13,113 nt of DNA from the NCBI GenBank assembly GCA_902489775.1, contig CABUBH010000048.1, positions 1 through 13,113 on the forward strand, in the 5' to 3' direction. Below the pieces are notes generated by a model that saw nothing but the letters and a program-made list of their open reading frames with translations, was not told where the DNA came from and ran no database searches. The translations under genes were made by a program, and so were the position numbers. Within the stretch, counting starts at the first letter, position 1. Every line of letters begins with the position of its first letter. This document shows, in pieces, positions 1 through 6,651 of this stretch. Source of the stretch: an uncultured Collinsella sp. (GTDB lineage Bacteria; Actinomycetota; Coriobacteriia; Coriobacteriales; Coriobacteriaceae).

Positions 1-744
1 CTGACCCGGCGCCCCTTCCGCAGTCCCCACCACAGTATTTCGACCGCAGGCCTTATCGGCGGCGGGCGCCCGGTGCACCCGGGTGAGATCAGCCTTGCTC
101 ATGGCGGCGTGCTCTTTTTGGACGAGCTTGCCGAGTTTCCCACTGGCGTGCTGCAGACGCTGCGTCAGCCCATCGAGCGCGGCTACGTGAGGATCGTACG
201 CGTCGACGGGGCTTTTACCTTCCCGTCGCGCTTTCAGCTGCTGGCTGCGAGCAATCCCTGCCCCTGCGGCTTTTTGGGCGATCGCGAGGTGCCGTGTCGC
301 TGCTCGGCGGCGATGGTCGAGCGCTATCGGTCTAAACTGCGCGGTCCTTTGGCCGACCGTATCGACATGATGATCGATGTGACCCGTCCCGACCCTCAAG
401 TGATTATCGAGGGTGCGGAGGGCATGTCGTCGGCCGAGTTACGTGACTACGTTGTGCGCGGTCGCGCCTTTCGCGCTTGGCGCGAATCCCGCATGGACGA
501 TGCGGATGCCGAGGCCGAGGATGACGAGACTCGGTCCATTGACGGCGTCGTTTCGACCTTTGAGCTCGATGATGCGGCGGAGAAGTGTGTGCTCGGCCTG
601 TCGAAGCGCACGCATCTCACAGGGCGTGGCATCGTGCGCCTTGTTCGCATTGCGCGCACGATCGCAGATGTCGCCGAGAGCGAGCAGGTGACGCAGGACC
701 ACGTGCTCGAGGCGGCGATGTACCAGGGAAGGAGGGACCAATGA
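1..744 (+). CDS. comM: ComM/YifB-type AAA+ ATPase, C-terminal part (5' end outside window)
   Basis: This is the last 247 residues of a magnesium-chelatase-like AAA+ protein of the YifB/ComM family, usually about 500 residues. ComM is a hexameric helicase that aids branch migration of incoming DNA during natural transformation. The reading frame is open from base 1, so the Lon-like N-terminal domain and Walker A are upstream of the window. Visible here are the family stretch RPFRSPHH, Walker B (LFLDEL), a sensor-1 region in SNPCPCG with the family's four-cysteine cluster (CPCG, then CRC), the GPLADRID motif, and a C-terminal helical lid ending in a VRLVRIARTIADV-like segment. An acidic stretch (DADAEAEDDE) sits between the AAA+ core and the lid and looks like a lineage-specific linker. 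The stop codon overlaps the possible dprA start, so the two are probably translationally coupled. The family is clear; a role in competence is inferred from the family and from the neighbouring dprA. Confidence 0.93.
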   Translation: MTRRPFRSPHHSISTAGLIGGGRPVHPGEISLAHGGVLFLDELAEFPTGVLQTLRQPIERGYVRIVRVDGAFTFPSRFQLLAASNPCPCGFLGDREVPCRCSAAMVERYRSKLRGPLADRIDMMIDVTRPDPQVIIEGAEGMSSAELRDYVVRGRAFRAWRESRMDDADAEAEDDETRSIDGVVSTFELDDAAEKCVLGLSKRTHLTGRGIVRLVRIARTIADVAESEQVTQDHVLEAAMYQGRRDQ

Positions 745-1676
745 TGGCCGAGGGGACCTTTGAGCTGCATCCAGGCGATGCGTTGTATCCCGAGACCGTT
801 TTGGAGCTTTCTGATGTACCTCAGACGCTCTATGTGCGCGGCAACCCCGAGGCGCTTTCGACGCCCGCGCTCTCCATCATCGGTGCGCGAAAGGCCTCGC
901 CGTATGGTCTTGCCGTGGCAGAGCTTGCGGCGAAGGTGGCGGTTGAGGCGGGAGTGACGGTAGTTTCGGGCGGTGCGGTCGGTTGTGACCAGGCCTCGGG
1001 TTGGGCTGCGGTCAACGCCGGCGGCAAACACGTCGTGGTGCTGGGGACGGGCGCCGACGTGGTCTACCCGCGTTCGAGCGCGGGGCTTATTACGCGCACG
1101 CTCGATACGGGCGGCGCGGTCGTGTCGATCTCTCCGTGGGGCATGGGTCCGCGCAAGTTTGCCTTTCCGCGTCGCAATCGCGTGATCGCGGCCCTGTCGC
1201 AAGCCCTCTTTGTATCCGAGGCGGGTATGCCTTCCGGGACGTTTTCTACAGCCGAGGCTGCTATGGATTTGGGGCGCGAACTTCTTGCCGTGCCGGGGTC
1301 GATCCTATCGCCCGAGTCGCGTGGCACGAATTATCTCATTGCGAACGGTGCCTGCTGCATTGTCGACGAGGAGTCCATCGAGATGGCTATCTCTCGCATA
1401 TACGGCACCCTGCGCTACTCGCGCCCCGATGCTCCCGGCATTGCCGACCTGGATCCAACACAGCAGACCGTTATGCATGCGCTCATCGCTTCTCCGCTCA
1501 AGGTCGACGACATCGCGGCACTCGTGTCGCTCGATGCAGTCGGCGTACTCAAACTCTTGGGTTCGCTTGAACTCGAGGGCCTTATCGAGCGCATGATGGA
1601 TGGAAGGTATGCGCCCTCCAAGTTTGCCCTTCACGCCCAGACACCCTTCGGTCACAATGGAAAACGTGTCAATTAG
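741..1676 (+). CDS. dprA: DNA-processing protein DprA (Smf)
   Basis: DprA binds incoming single-stranded DNA in the cytoplasm and loads RecA during transformation and recombination. The 311-residue product has the Rossmann-like DprA fold at about residues 43-212: IGARKASPYG, SGGAVGCD, VLGTGADVVYP, FPRRNR, a SGTFSTA loop and VPGSILSPESRGTNYLI. A C-terminal winged-helix domain follows at about 238-291. The N-terminal SAM/helix-hairpin-helix region found in many homologues is absent: the protein begins at the segment (YPETVLEL..PQTLYVRG) that directly precedes the Rossmann fold. In the SGLARG-like motif the usual basic residue is Val. There are two adjacent ATGs, 741 and 744. The Shine-Dalgarno AGGAGG at 730-735 lies 5 or 8 bases upstream, so 744 may be the true start. 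It overlaps the comM stop by a few bases and trmFO follows after 14 bases. Confidence 0.95.
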   Translation: MMAEGTFELHPGDALYPETVLELSDVPQTLYVRGNPEALSTPALSIIGARKASPYGLAVAELAAKVAVEAGVTVVSGGAVGCDQASGWAAVNAGGKHVVVLGTGADVVYPRSSAGLITRTLDTGGAVVSISPWGMGPRKFAFPRRNRVIAALSQALFVSEAGMPSGTFSTAEAAMDLGRELLAVPGSILSPESRGTNYLIANGACCIVDEESIEMAISRIYGTLRYSRPDAPGIADLDPTQQTVMHALIASPLKVDDIAALVSLDAVGVLKLLGSLELEGLIERMMDGRYAPSKFALHAQTPFGHNGKRVN

Positions 1677-1690
1677 AAAGGTGTTTGCAG

Positions 1691-3028
1691 ATGCAGTTCG
1701 ATCAGGTGACAGTTATCGGTGGCGGTCTGGCGGGTTCGGAGTGCGCGATCCAGCTGGCAGATCGCGGGTTTGCCGTAAAGCTGTGCGAGATGCGCCCCCA
1801 GGTGAGCTCCCCGGCCCACCATACCGATCACCTGGCAGAGCTCGTCTGCTCCAATTCGTTTAAGTCGACCCGTCCGGATTCCGCGGCTGGTTTGCTGAAG
1901 GCCGAGCTTGAGCGCATGGGTTCAGTCCTGCTCGATTGCGCCCATCGCGCGGCTGTTCCCGCCGGTGGCGCCTTGGCGGTCGACCGCGTCAAGTTTTCCG
2001 AGCTTGTCGAGGCCGAGGTTGCTGCCCGTCCCAATATCGAGGTCGTGCACGGCGAGGTCACGCAGATTCCCGAGGGTCACGTGGTCATTGCCGCGGGCCC
2101 GCTGTGTTCACCGGCGCTGAGTGAAGAGGTTATGAAGCTCGTCGGTGGCGATGCCCTGGCATTCTTTGATGCGGCGGCGCCGATCGTCGATGCCTCCACG
2201 CTCGATATGGACGTGCTGTTCTCGCAGTCGCGCTACGAGGAGCAGGGGAGTGGCGACTATCTCAACGCTCCGCTCAATAAGGAGGAGTACGAGGCCTTTA
2301 TCGAGGCGCTTACCACGGCAGACCGCGTGGTGCTCAAGGATTTTGAGGGCGGCGATCTGTTCCAGGCCTGCCAGCCTGCCGAGGAGGTTGCACGCACCGG
2401 CAAGGATGCTATTCGCTTTGGCGCCATGAAGCCCGTCGGCCTCACCGACCCGCGTACCGGACGTCGCCCCTGGGCGGCGATTCAGCTGCGTGCCGAGAAC
2501 AAGGAGAAGACCGCCTATAATCTGGTGGGCTTCCAGACCAACCTGACCTTTGGCGAGCAGAAGCGCGTCTTCCATATGGTGCCGGGCCTGGAGAACGCTG
2601 AGTTCTTCCGCTACGGTGTCATGCACCGCAATACCTTTATCGACGCCCCGCACGTGCTCGATGGCACCTTTGCCGTGCCCGGTACCGGCGTGCGCCTGGC
2701 CGGTCAGATCACCGGCACCGAGGGGTACATGGAAGCCGTGGCGACAGGTCTGCTCGCGGCGCTCAACACCTATGCCGAGGCTATCGGTGCCGCGGGCGTC
2801 GAGTTGCCGCGTGTGGGCGCCCTGGGTGCGCTCGTGGGCTATGCGACCGATCCTGCCACCGTGGGCTATCAGCCCATGCATGTCAACTTTGGACTGGTGC
2901 CGCCACTCGAGGACGGTAAGCGCCGCAGCAAGCGCGACCGCTACCAGGCCTATGCGGACCGTGCGCTCGAGGCCCTTGATGCCTATCTGGCCACTCGCCC
3001 CGATCTGTTTGGAGGCGACCGGTCATAG
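1691..3028 (+). CDS. trmFO: Folate-dependent tRNA (uracil-54-C5)-methyltransferase TrmFO
   Basis: TrmFO makes m5U54 in the T-loop of tRNA, taking the methyl group from methylenetetrahydrofolate with a reduced flavin. The 445-residue product is of normal length for the family (about 435-450). The N-terminal FAD-binding motif reads VIGGGLAGSE (residues 8-17), followed by CEMRP. Both cysteines expected in the active site are present: Cys53 in ELVCSNSFKS and Cys227 in the ACQPAEE segment. The GKDAIRFGAMKPVGL block and the C-terminal GYMEA and HVNFGL blocks also match. The start is the ATG at 1691, about 7-8 bases after AAAGG. The TTG at 1685 is too close to that site. The gene lies 14 bases after dprA and its stop overlaps the likely start of the Xer gene. 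The same neighbour pair (trmFO and codV/xerC) occurs in Bacillus. Confidence 0.97.
   Translation: MQFDQVTVIGGGLAGSECAIQLADRGFAVKLCEMRPQVSSPAHHTDHLAELVCSNSFKSTRPDSAAGLLKAELERMGSVLLDCAHRAAVPAGGALAVDRVKFSELVEAEVAARPNIEVVHGEVTQIPEGHVVIAAGPLCSPALSEEVMKLVGGDALAFFDAAAPIVDASTLDMDVLFSQSRYEEQGSGDYLNAPLNKEEYEAFIEALTTADRVVLKDFEGGDLFQACQPAEEVARTGKDAIRFGAMKPVGLTDPRTGRRPWAAIQLRAENKEKTAYNLVGFQTNLTFGEQKRVFHMVPGLENAEFFRYGVMHRNTFIDAPHVLDGTFAVPGTGVRLAGQITGTEGYMEAVATGLLAALNTYAEAIGAAGVELPRVGALGALVGYATDPATVGYQPMHVNFGLVPPLEDGKRRSKRDRYQAYADRALEALDAYLATRPDLFGGDRS
3011..3028 (+). promoter_or_regulatory. Shine-Dalgarno and ATA/TAG stop-start overlap between trmFO and xerC
   Basis: GGAGG at 3011-3015 is a good ribosome binding site inside the end of trmFO. 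The only start-like codon at the right distance in the Xer frame is ATA at 3025-3027, sharing two bases with the trmFO TAG at 3026-3028. GTC at 3022-3024 is one base away from GTG and is 6 bases from the site. This decides the recombinase start but leaves the exact codon open. Confidence 0.5.
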
Positions 3029-3945
3029 CCTTTGACCTGTACGACACCGTCGACTCGTTTATCGCCTATATCGCACGTGTCGAGGGACTTTCTCCCAACA
3101 CGGTGACGGCCTATGGCTCGAGACTGGAGCGCTTTGCTGCCTGGTGCGAGCGCGAGGACGTCGACGCTCGCGCCGCCGACGTGCGGACCGTTCGCTCCTA
3201 TTTGGCCGAGTTGTCGCGTGACCAGGTGTCGGCTCGGACCCTCGCGGCGCATCTGTCTGCCATTCGCTCGCTCTATCGCTGGATGGCTGCCGAGGGGATT
3301 GTCGAGGGCGATGCGGTCTCGGCGATCGCATCGCCCAAGCTGCCGCGTGACCTGCCGGTCGTCCTTACGACCAAGCAGGTCGAGGCGCTGCTCAAGACGC
3401 CTGATACCTCGACGCCCGCGGGACTGCGCGATGCGGCGATGCTCGAGCTGCTCTATGCCTCGGGTGCTCGTATCTCTGAGCTCGCAGCACTCAATGTGGA
3501 GTCCATCGCTTGGTCCGAACGCACGTTGCGCCTGTGGGGCAAGGGGAGCAAAGAACGTATCGTCCCTCTGTATCGTCGTGCGCTCGAGGCGACGCGTCTC
3601 TATATTGAGGAGGGGAGGCCGGAGTTGCTCGCTCAGACAAAGCGCCGTGACCTCGCTACCGGGCCGCATCCGCTGCTTATATCGGCGCGCGGCAATCGCA
3701 TGAGTGCCGCCATGCTCAGGCGGCGGTTCCATACGCTGGCGACGCTCGCCGGCATTCCGACCGACATCGCCCCGCATGCGATGCGCCATACCTTTGCGAC
3801 CGACTTGCTCGAGGGCGGTGCGGACCTGCGCTCGGTTCAAGAGCTGCTGGGTCATGCGAGCCTGTCCACGACGCAAATCTACACGCACCTCACGCCCGAT
3901 CGGCTCAAACGTGCCGTGGCTCAAGCCCATCCCCGCGGCGAATAG
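3025..3945 (+). CDS. xerC: Xer-family tyrosine recombinase (XerC/CodV-like), start codon unusual
   Basis: A tyrosine site-specific recombinase that, by family, resolves chromosome dimers at dif. Every catalytic residue is visible. Numbered from 3025 these are Arg149 (GARISEL), Lys173 (GKGSKER), His251 and Arg254 (HAMRHT), His277 (LLGHASLS) and the nucleophile Tyr286 (TTQIYTHL). The N-terminal core-binding domain is about residues 10-95. The start is the problem. The first ATG/GTG/TTG in frame is GTG 3103, but the family segment SFIAYIARVEGLSPNTV is encoded before it. The frame is open back to a stop at 2977-2979. A GGAGG at 3011-3015 lies 9 bases before ATA 3025, which overlaps the trmFO stop (ATAG). 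Starting there gives 306 residues, the normal XerC/XerD length. I therefore place the start at 3025, as ATA or as a mutated or misread GTG at 3022 (GTC). The choice between XerC and XerD rests on synteny only. Confidence 0.88.
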   Translation: MAFDLYDTVDSFIAYIARVEGLSPNTVTAYGSRLERFAAWCEREDVDARAADVRTVRSYLAELSRDQVSARTLAAHLSAIRSLYRWMAAEGIVEGDAVSAIASPKLPRDLPVVLTTKQVEALLKTPDTSTPAGLRDAAMLELLYASGARISELAALNVESIAWSERTLRLWGKGSKERIVPLYRRALEATRLYIEEGRPELLAQTKRRDLATGPHPLLISARGNRMSAAMLRRRFHTLATLAGIPTDIAPHAMRHTFATDLLEGGADLRSVQELLGHASLSTTQIYTHLTPDRLKRAVAQAHPRGE

Positions 3946-3963
3946 TGGCTGGGACGTCCCGCG

Positions 3964-3985
3964 CCGCACTCAGGTGTGTGGTTTT
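3964..3985 (+). terminator. Weak intrinsic terminator candidate after xerC
   Basis: CCGCAC (3964-3969) can pair with GTGTGG (3976-3981), giving 6 pairs including one G-U, with a 6-base loop. TTTT (3982-3985) follows. It lies 19 bases after the xerC stop and just before the rpsB promoter, a sensible place for a terminator. The stem is short, so it would be weak at best. Confidence 0.3.
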
Positions 3986-3994
3986 GATTGCGGG

Positions 3995-4023
3995 TTGGCA
4001 GGAAGATGCATTCCTGCTATCAT
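3995..4023 (+). promoter_or_regulatory. Strong sigma-70-type promoter for rpsB-tsf
   Basis: TTGGCA (3995-4000) and TATCAT (4018-4023) each differ from the consensus hexamers by one base and are separated by exactly 17 bases. TG at 4015-4016 also gives an extended -10. Transcription should begin near 4030, about 135 bases before rpsB. A strong promoter fits the expected high expression of S2 and EF-Ts. Confidence 0.75.
3998..4017. promoter_or_regulatory. Perfect inverted repeat in the rpsB promoter spacer, candidate operator
   Basis: GCAGGAA (3998-4004) and TTCCTGC (4011-4017) are exact reverse complements with 6 bases between them. The repeat covers the end of the -35 box and the whole spacer up to the first base of the -10. 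No T-run follows on either strand, so it does not look like a terminator. The position would suit a dimeric regulator that blocks or remodels RNA polymerase, but no regulator is identified. Confidence 0.4.
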
Positions 4024-4164
4024 TCATCAGGTTGCTTCACGGCAACATGTTTTTATCACGCACGCGCGGCTACTTCATACCGTGGTGCCCGGGCTTTGGT
4101 AGCACATGTCCGGGTTGGTTTTGGAGGATGACCCCGCGCGGAGGCAAACCACAGGAGGTTTAAC
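4024..4164 (+). promoter_or_regulatory. Leader region of rpsB mRNA
   Basis: About 135 transcribed, non-coding bases precede rpsB. At the expected 5' end GTTGC (4031-4035) pairs with GCAAC (4042-4046), and a T-run follows at 4050-4054. Further down, TGGTTT (4116-4121) can pair with AAACCA (4146-4151), enclosing a GC-rich segment just before the AGGAGG ribosome site at 4153-4158. Ribosomal-protein leaders often hold autoregulatory RNA, so control by S2 is possible. These pairings were found by eye and are not a recognised named motif. Confidence 0.35.
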
Positions 4165-4893
4165 ATGGCTACCAAGATTAATATCCGCACCCTGCTCGAG
4201 GCCGGCTGCCACTTCGGTCACCAGACCCGTCGCTGGAACCCTAAGATGAAGCCGTTCATCTTCGGTGAGCGCAACGGCATCTACATCCTCGACCTCAAGC
4301 AGACCATCCTCGACGCCGACCAGGCCTACACCTTCGTCAAGAACGTCGCCAAGGGTGGCAACGTGCTGTTCGTCGGCACCAAGAAGCAGGCTCAGGAGGC
4401 CGTCAAGAACGCTGCTGAGCGCGCCAACATGCCCTACATCAACCAGCGTTGGCTCGGCGGTATGCTGACCAACTTCGTCACCATCCGCTCCCGCATCAAC
4501 CGCATGGAGGAGCTCGAGGCCATGGTCGAGGACGGCCGCATGGCTGTTCTGCCCAAGAAGGAGCAGGCTGTTCTCGGCAAGGAGCTCACCAAGCTCCAGA
4601 CCAACCTCGGTGGCGCTCGCGACATGAAGGGTCTGCCCCAGGCTCTCTTCGTCATCGACACCAAGCGCGAGGAGAACGCCATCAAGGAGGCTCAGCGCCT
4701 GAACATCCCCGTCGTCGCTCTGATCGACACCAACTCCGATCCCGACGAGGTCGAGTACGGCATCCCCTGCAACGATGACGCTATCTCCGCTGTCACCCTT
4801 ATGTGCGAGCTCATGGCTGACGCCTGCCTCGCTGGCTCCGGCAAGGAGCAGGTCTCCGAGGCCGAGATGGCCGCTGAGCCCAAGGCCGAGTAA
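4165..4893 (+). CDS. rpsB: 30S ribosomal protein S2
   Basis: S2 is a late-assembling small-subunit protein that binds between the head and body of the 30S particle and is needed for S1 docking in bacteria that have S1. The 242-residue product carries the full family pattern: LLEAGCHFGHQTRRWNPKM near the N-terminus, then FIFGERNGIYILDL, the VLFVGTKKQA segment, QRWLGGMLTNF, and the C-terminal block ending PVVALIDTNSDPD with IPCNDDAISA. An acidic tail (SEAEMAAEPKAE) ends the protein. The start is ATG with AGGAGG at 4153-4158, six bases upstream. Codon choice is narrower than in the flanking genes, with Lys almost always AAG and Arg mostly CGC or CGT, as expected for a highly expressed gene. It is followed by tsf after 45 bases with no terminator between them, so the two form a unit. 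Confidence 0.99.
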   Translation: MATKINIRTLLEAGCHFGHQTRRWNPKMKPFIFGERNGIYILDLKQTILDADQAYTFVKNVAKGGNVLFVGTKKQAQEAVKNAAERANMPYINQRWLGGMLTNFVTIRSRINRMEELEAMVEDGRMAVLPKKEQAVLGKELTKLQTNLGGARDMKGLPQALFVIDTKREENAIKEAQRLNIPVVALIDTNSDPDEVEYGIPCNDDAISAVTLMCELMADACLAGSGKEQVSEAEMAAEPKAE

Positions 4894-4938
4894 ATCAGTC
4901 TTAGTTAATTCTTTTTCATCTCTTTGAAAGGAACCACA

Positions 4939-5808
4939 ATGGCCCAGATTACCGCCGCTATGGTCAAGCAGCTCCGCGAGATGACCGACTCCCCGATGAT
5001 GGAGTGCAAGAAGGCTCTCGTTGAGGCTGACGGCGACATGGACGCTGCTGTCGACGTTCTGCGCAAAAATGGCCTCGCCAAGGCTGCCAAGAAGGCTGGC
5101 CGTGAGACCAACGAGGGCGCTGTCGCCGCGTTCGTCTCCGAGGATGGCAAGACCGGCGCTCTGCTCGAGCTCTCCTGCGAGACCGACTTCGTTGGCTCCA
5201 ACGCCAAGTTCACCGGCTTTGCTTCCAAGGTCGCTGAGGTTGTCGCTACCACCGAGCCTGCTGACGTCGACGCTCTGCTCGAGAAGCCGATGGGCGAGGA
5301 GACTGTTTCCTCCGAGCTCACCGAGATGATTCACATCATGGGCGAGAACATGAAGATCTCCCGCTTCGCTGCCCGCAAGGCTGAGAACGGCGCGCTTGCT
5401 TCTTACATCCACATGGGTGGTAAGATCGGCGTCCTCGTCGAGTTTGCTTTCGAGAAGGCCGAGACCGCTCAGGCTGAGTCCTTCAAGACCTTCGCTCACG
5501 ACGTTGCCCTTCAGGTTGCCGCCGTCGCCCCGATCTGCGCTACCCGCGATCAGGTTCCGGCCGAGACCGTCGAGCACGAGAAGCAGATCTACATGGCTCA
5601 GGCTGCCGAGTCCGGCAAGCCCGAGGCCATTCAGGAGAAGATGGCTGTCGGCCGTCTGGAGAAGTTCTACAAGCAGTCCGTGCTCACCGAGCAGGAGTTC
5701 ATCAAGGACAGCTCCCTCACTATCAAGAAGTACGCTGAGCAGGTCTCCAAGGAGCTCGGCGACACCATTACCGTCGTTGCCTTTGACCGTCTGGTCCGTG
5801 GCGAGTAA
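4939..5808 (+). CDS. tsf: Translation elongation factor Ts
   Basis: EF-Ts is the guanine-nucleotide exchange factor for EF-Tu. The 289-residue product starts with the UBA-like N-terminal domain (about residues 3-42: VKQLREMTDSPMMECKKAL, then EADGDMDAAVDVLRKNG), which contacts EF-Tu. The exchange core follows with CETDFVGSN (family CETDFVARN), whose Asp-Phe side chains displace the nucleotide-site magnesium of EF-Tu. Core subdomains fill the rest, including a coiled-coil-like segment near residues 215-250. ATG 4939 is chosen because GAAAGGA (4926-4932) lies just upstream. A TTG at 4924 overlaps that site and is rejected. Lys codons are almost all AAG, again suggesting high expression. It is transcribed with rpsB, and a strong terminator follows 23 bases after the stop. 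Confidence 0.99.
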   Translation: MAQITAAMVKQLREMTDSPMMECKKALVEADGDMDAAVDVLRKNGLAKAAKKAGRETNEGAVAAFVSEDGKTGALLELSCETDFVGSNAKFTGFASKVAEVVATTEPADVDALLEKPMGEETVSSELTEMIHIMGENMKISRFAARKAENGALASYIHMGGKIGVLVEFAFEKAETAQAESFKTFAHDVALQVAAVAPICATRDQVPAETVEHEKQIYMAQAAESGKPEAIQEKMAVGRLEKFYKQSVLTEQEFIKDSSLTIKKYAEQVSKELGDTITVVAFDRLVRGE

Positions 5809-5831
5809 ATAAGCTCTTGTAGCTGGTAATG

Positions 5832-5866
5832 AGCAGGCTGTGGGTTTTACTCACAGCCTGCTTTTT
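5832..5866 (+). terminator. Intrinsic terminator after tsf
   Basis: AGCAGGCTGTG (5832-5842) pairs perfectly over 11 bases with CACAGCCTGCT (5852-5862). The loop is 9 bases and TTTTT (5862-5866) follows directly. This is a textbook rho-independent terminator, closing the rpsB-tsf unit. Confidence 0.93.
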
Positions 5867-5869
5867 CAT

Positions 5870-5885
5870 GGCTCTTCTTAGAGCC
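5870..5885. repeat. Small hairpin/inverted repeat ahead of the pyrH -10
   Basis: GGCTCT (5870-5875) and AGAGCC (5880-5885) are exact reverse complements with a 4-base loop, followed by TTT. It lies right after the tsf terminator, where the -35 contact of the pyrH promoter would fall. It may be a backup terminator or an operator, or chance. Confidence 0.35.
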
Positions 5886-5887
5886 TT

Positions 5888-5896
5888 TGATAGAAT
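5888..5896 (+). promoter_or_regulatory. Extended -10 promoter for pyrH operon
   Basis: TGATAGAAT (5888-5896) fits the extended -10 pattern TGnTATAAT with one mismatch. No good -35 hexamer is found 16-18 bases upstream, which is common for extended -10 promoters. Transcription would start near 5903, leaving a leader of about 24 bases with AAAGGAGG at 5913-5920. Confidence 0.55.
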
Positions 5897-5926
5897 GTTG
5901 AGAGTTCAATCTAAAGGAGGATCGCT

Positions 5927-6649
5927 TTGTCCGACATCCGATATAAACGCGTGCTTCTTAAGCTTTCTGGCGAAGCACTGATGGGCGACGGCCAATATGG
6001 CATCGACCCCAAGGTTACCGACCATCTTGCCAAGCAGGTCAAGGAGCTGCTCGCCGTTGGTCATGAGGTCGGCGTCGTTGTCGGCGGCGGCAATATTTTC
6101 CGCGGCATGGCCGGCGCTGCCGGTGGCATGGAGCGTGCTCAGGCCGACTACATGGGCATGCTGGCAACCGTTATGAACGCGCTCGCCCTGCAGGATGCCT
6201 TCGAGCATAATGATGTTCCCTGCCGCGTGATGAGCGCTATCCAGATGAACGAGATCTGCGAGCCCTATATTCGCCGTCGCGCCATCAACCACCTTTCCAA
6301 GGGCAACGTCGTTATTTTTGCCGCCGGTTCGGGCAATCCGTACTTTACGACCGACACCGCCGCGGCTCTTCGTGCATGTGAGATCGGCGCCGAGATTCTG
6401 ATTAAAGCCACCAAGGTTGACGGCATCTACGATAAGGATCCCGTCAAGTGCGCTGATGCCGTCCGTTTTGACAAGATTACCTATCACGAGGTTCTCGTCC
6501 GCGGTCTGCAGGTTATGGATTCCACGGCTACGGCACTGTGCCAGGACAACCGTATGCCGATTTTGGTCCTCAACATCGATGGCGAGGACACCGTCAAGCG
6601 CGCGCTTTCGGGTGAGCCCGTCGGCACGCTCGTCTATCAGGAGGATTAA
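5927..6649 (+). CDS. pyrH: UMP kinase
   Basis: PyrH phosphorylates UMP to UDP with ATP, the step that commits pyrimidines to UTP/CTP and UDP-sugars for the wall. It is a hexameric amino-acid-kinase-fold enzyme, unrelated to eukaryotic UMP/CMP kinase. The 240-residue length is standard. Motifs seen are VLLKLSGEALMG (residues 9-20, phosphate binding), VVVGGGNIFRG (50-60), ADYMGMLATVMNALALQD (73-90, UMP site), a GNPYFTTDTAA block (136-146) and KATKVDGIYDKDP (160-172). The start is TTG at 5927, set by AAAGGAGG at 5913-5920, six bases upstream. No other start suits the N-terminus. It is the first gene of the long downstream operon, and frr follows after two bases. Confidence 0.98.
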   Translation: MSDIRYKRVLLKLSGEALMGDGQYGIDPKVTDHLAKQVKELLAVGHEVGVVVGGGNIFRGMAGAAGGMERAQADYMGMLATVMNALALQDAFEHNDVPCRVMSAIQMNEICEPYIRRRAINHLSKGNVVIFAAGSGNPYFTTDTAAALRACEIGAEILIKATKVDGIYDKDPVKCADAVRFDKITYHEVLVRGLQVMDSTATALCQDNRMPILVLNIDGEDTVKRALSGEPVGTLVYQED

Positions 6650-6651
6650 GC

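Noticed and set aside
585..740. An upstream extension of dprA within comM
   Set aside because: The added residues resemble no DprA sequence, and AGGAGG at 730-735 points to 741 or 744 as the start.
1685..1690. TTG 1685 as the trmFO start
   Set aside because: It is only 2-3 bases from the AAAGG site, while ATG 1691 is well spaced and leads straight into the flavin motif.
3103..3105. GTG 3103 as the start of the Xer recombinase
   Set aside because: It would remove about 26 residues of the core-binding domain that are clearly encoded upstream, and it has no ribosome site at a suitable distance.
3025..3945. The tyrosine recombinase as a phage or island integrase
   Set aside because: Its length, core motifs and place next to trmFO match the chromosomal XerC/CodV gene. 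No attachment-site repeats or other mobile genes are nearby.
3951..3960. GGGACGTCCC, a perfect 10-base palindrome after xerC
   Set aside because: It has no loop, so it is not a hairpin, is upstream of the promoter boxes, and is short enough in GC-rich DNA to arise by chance.
4075..5577. A 500-codon open frame on the minus strand opposite rpsB and tsf
   Set aside because: It is an antisense shadow of highly biased codons. Its translation is rich in Leu, Gly, Val and Asp without domain pattern, and the + strand genes are certain.
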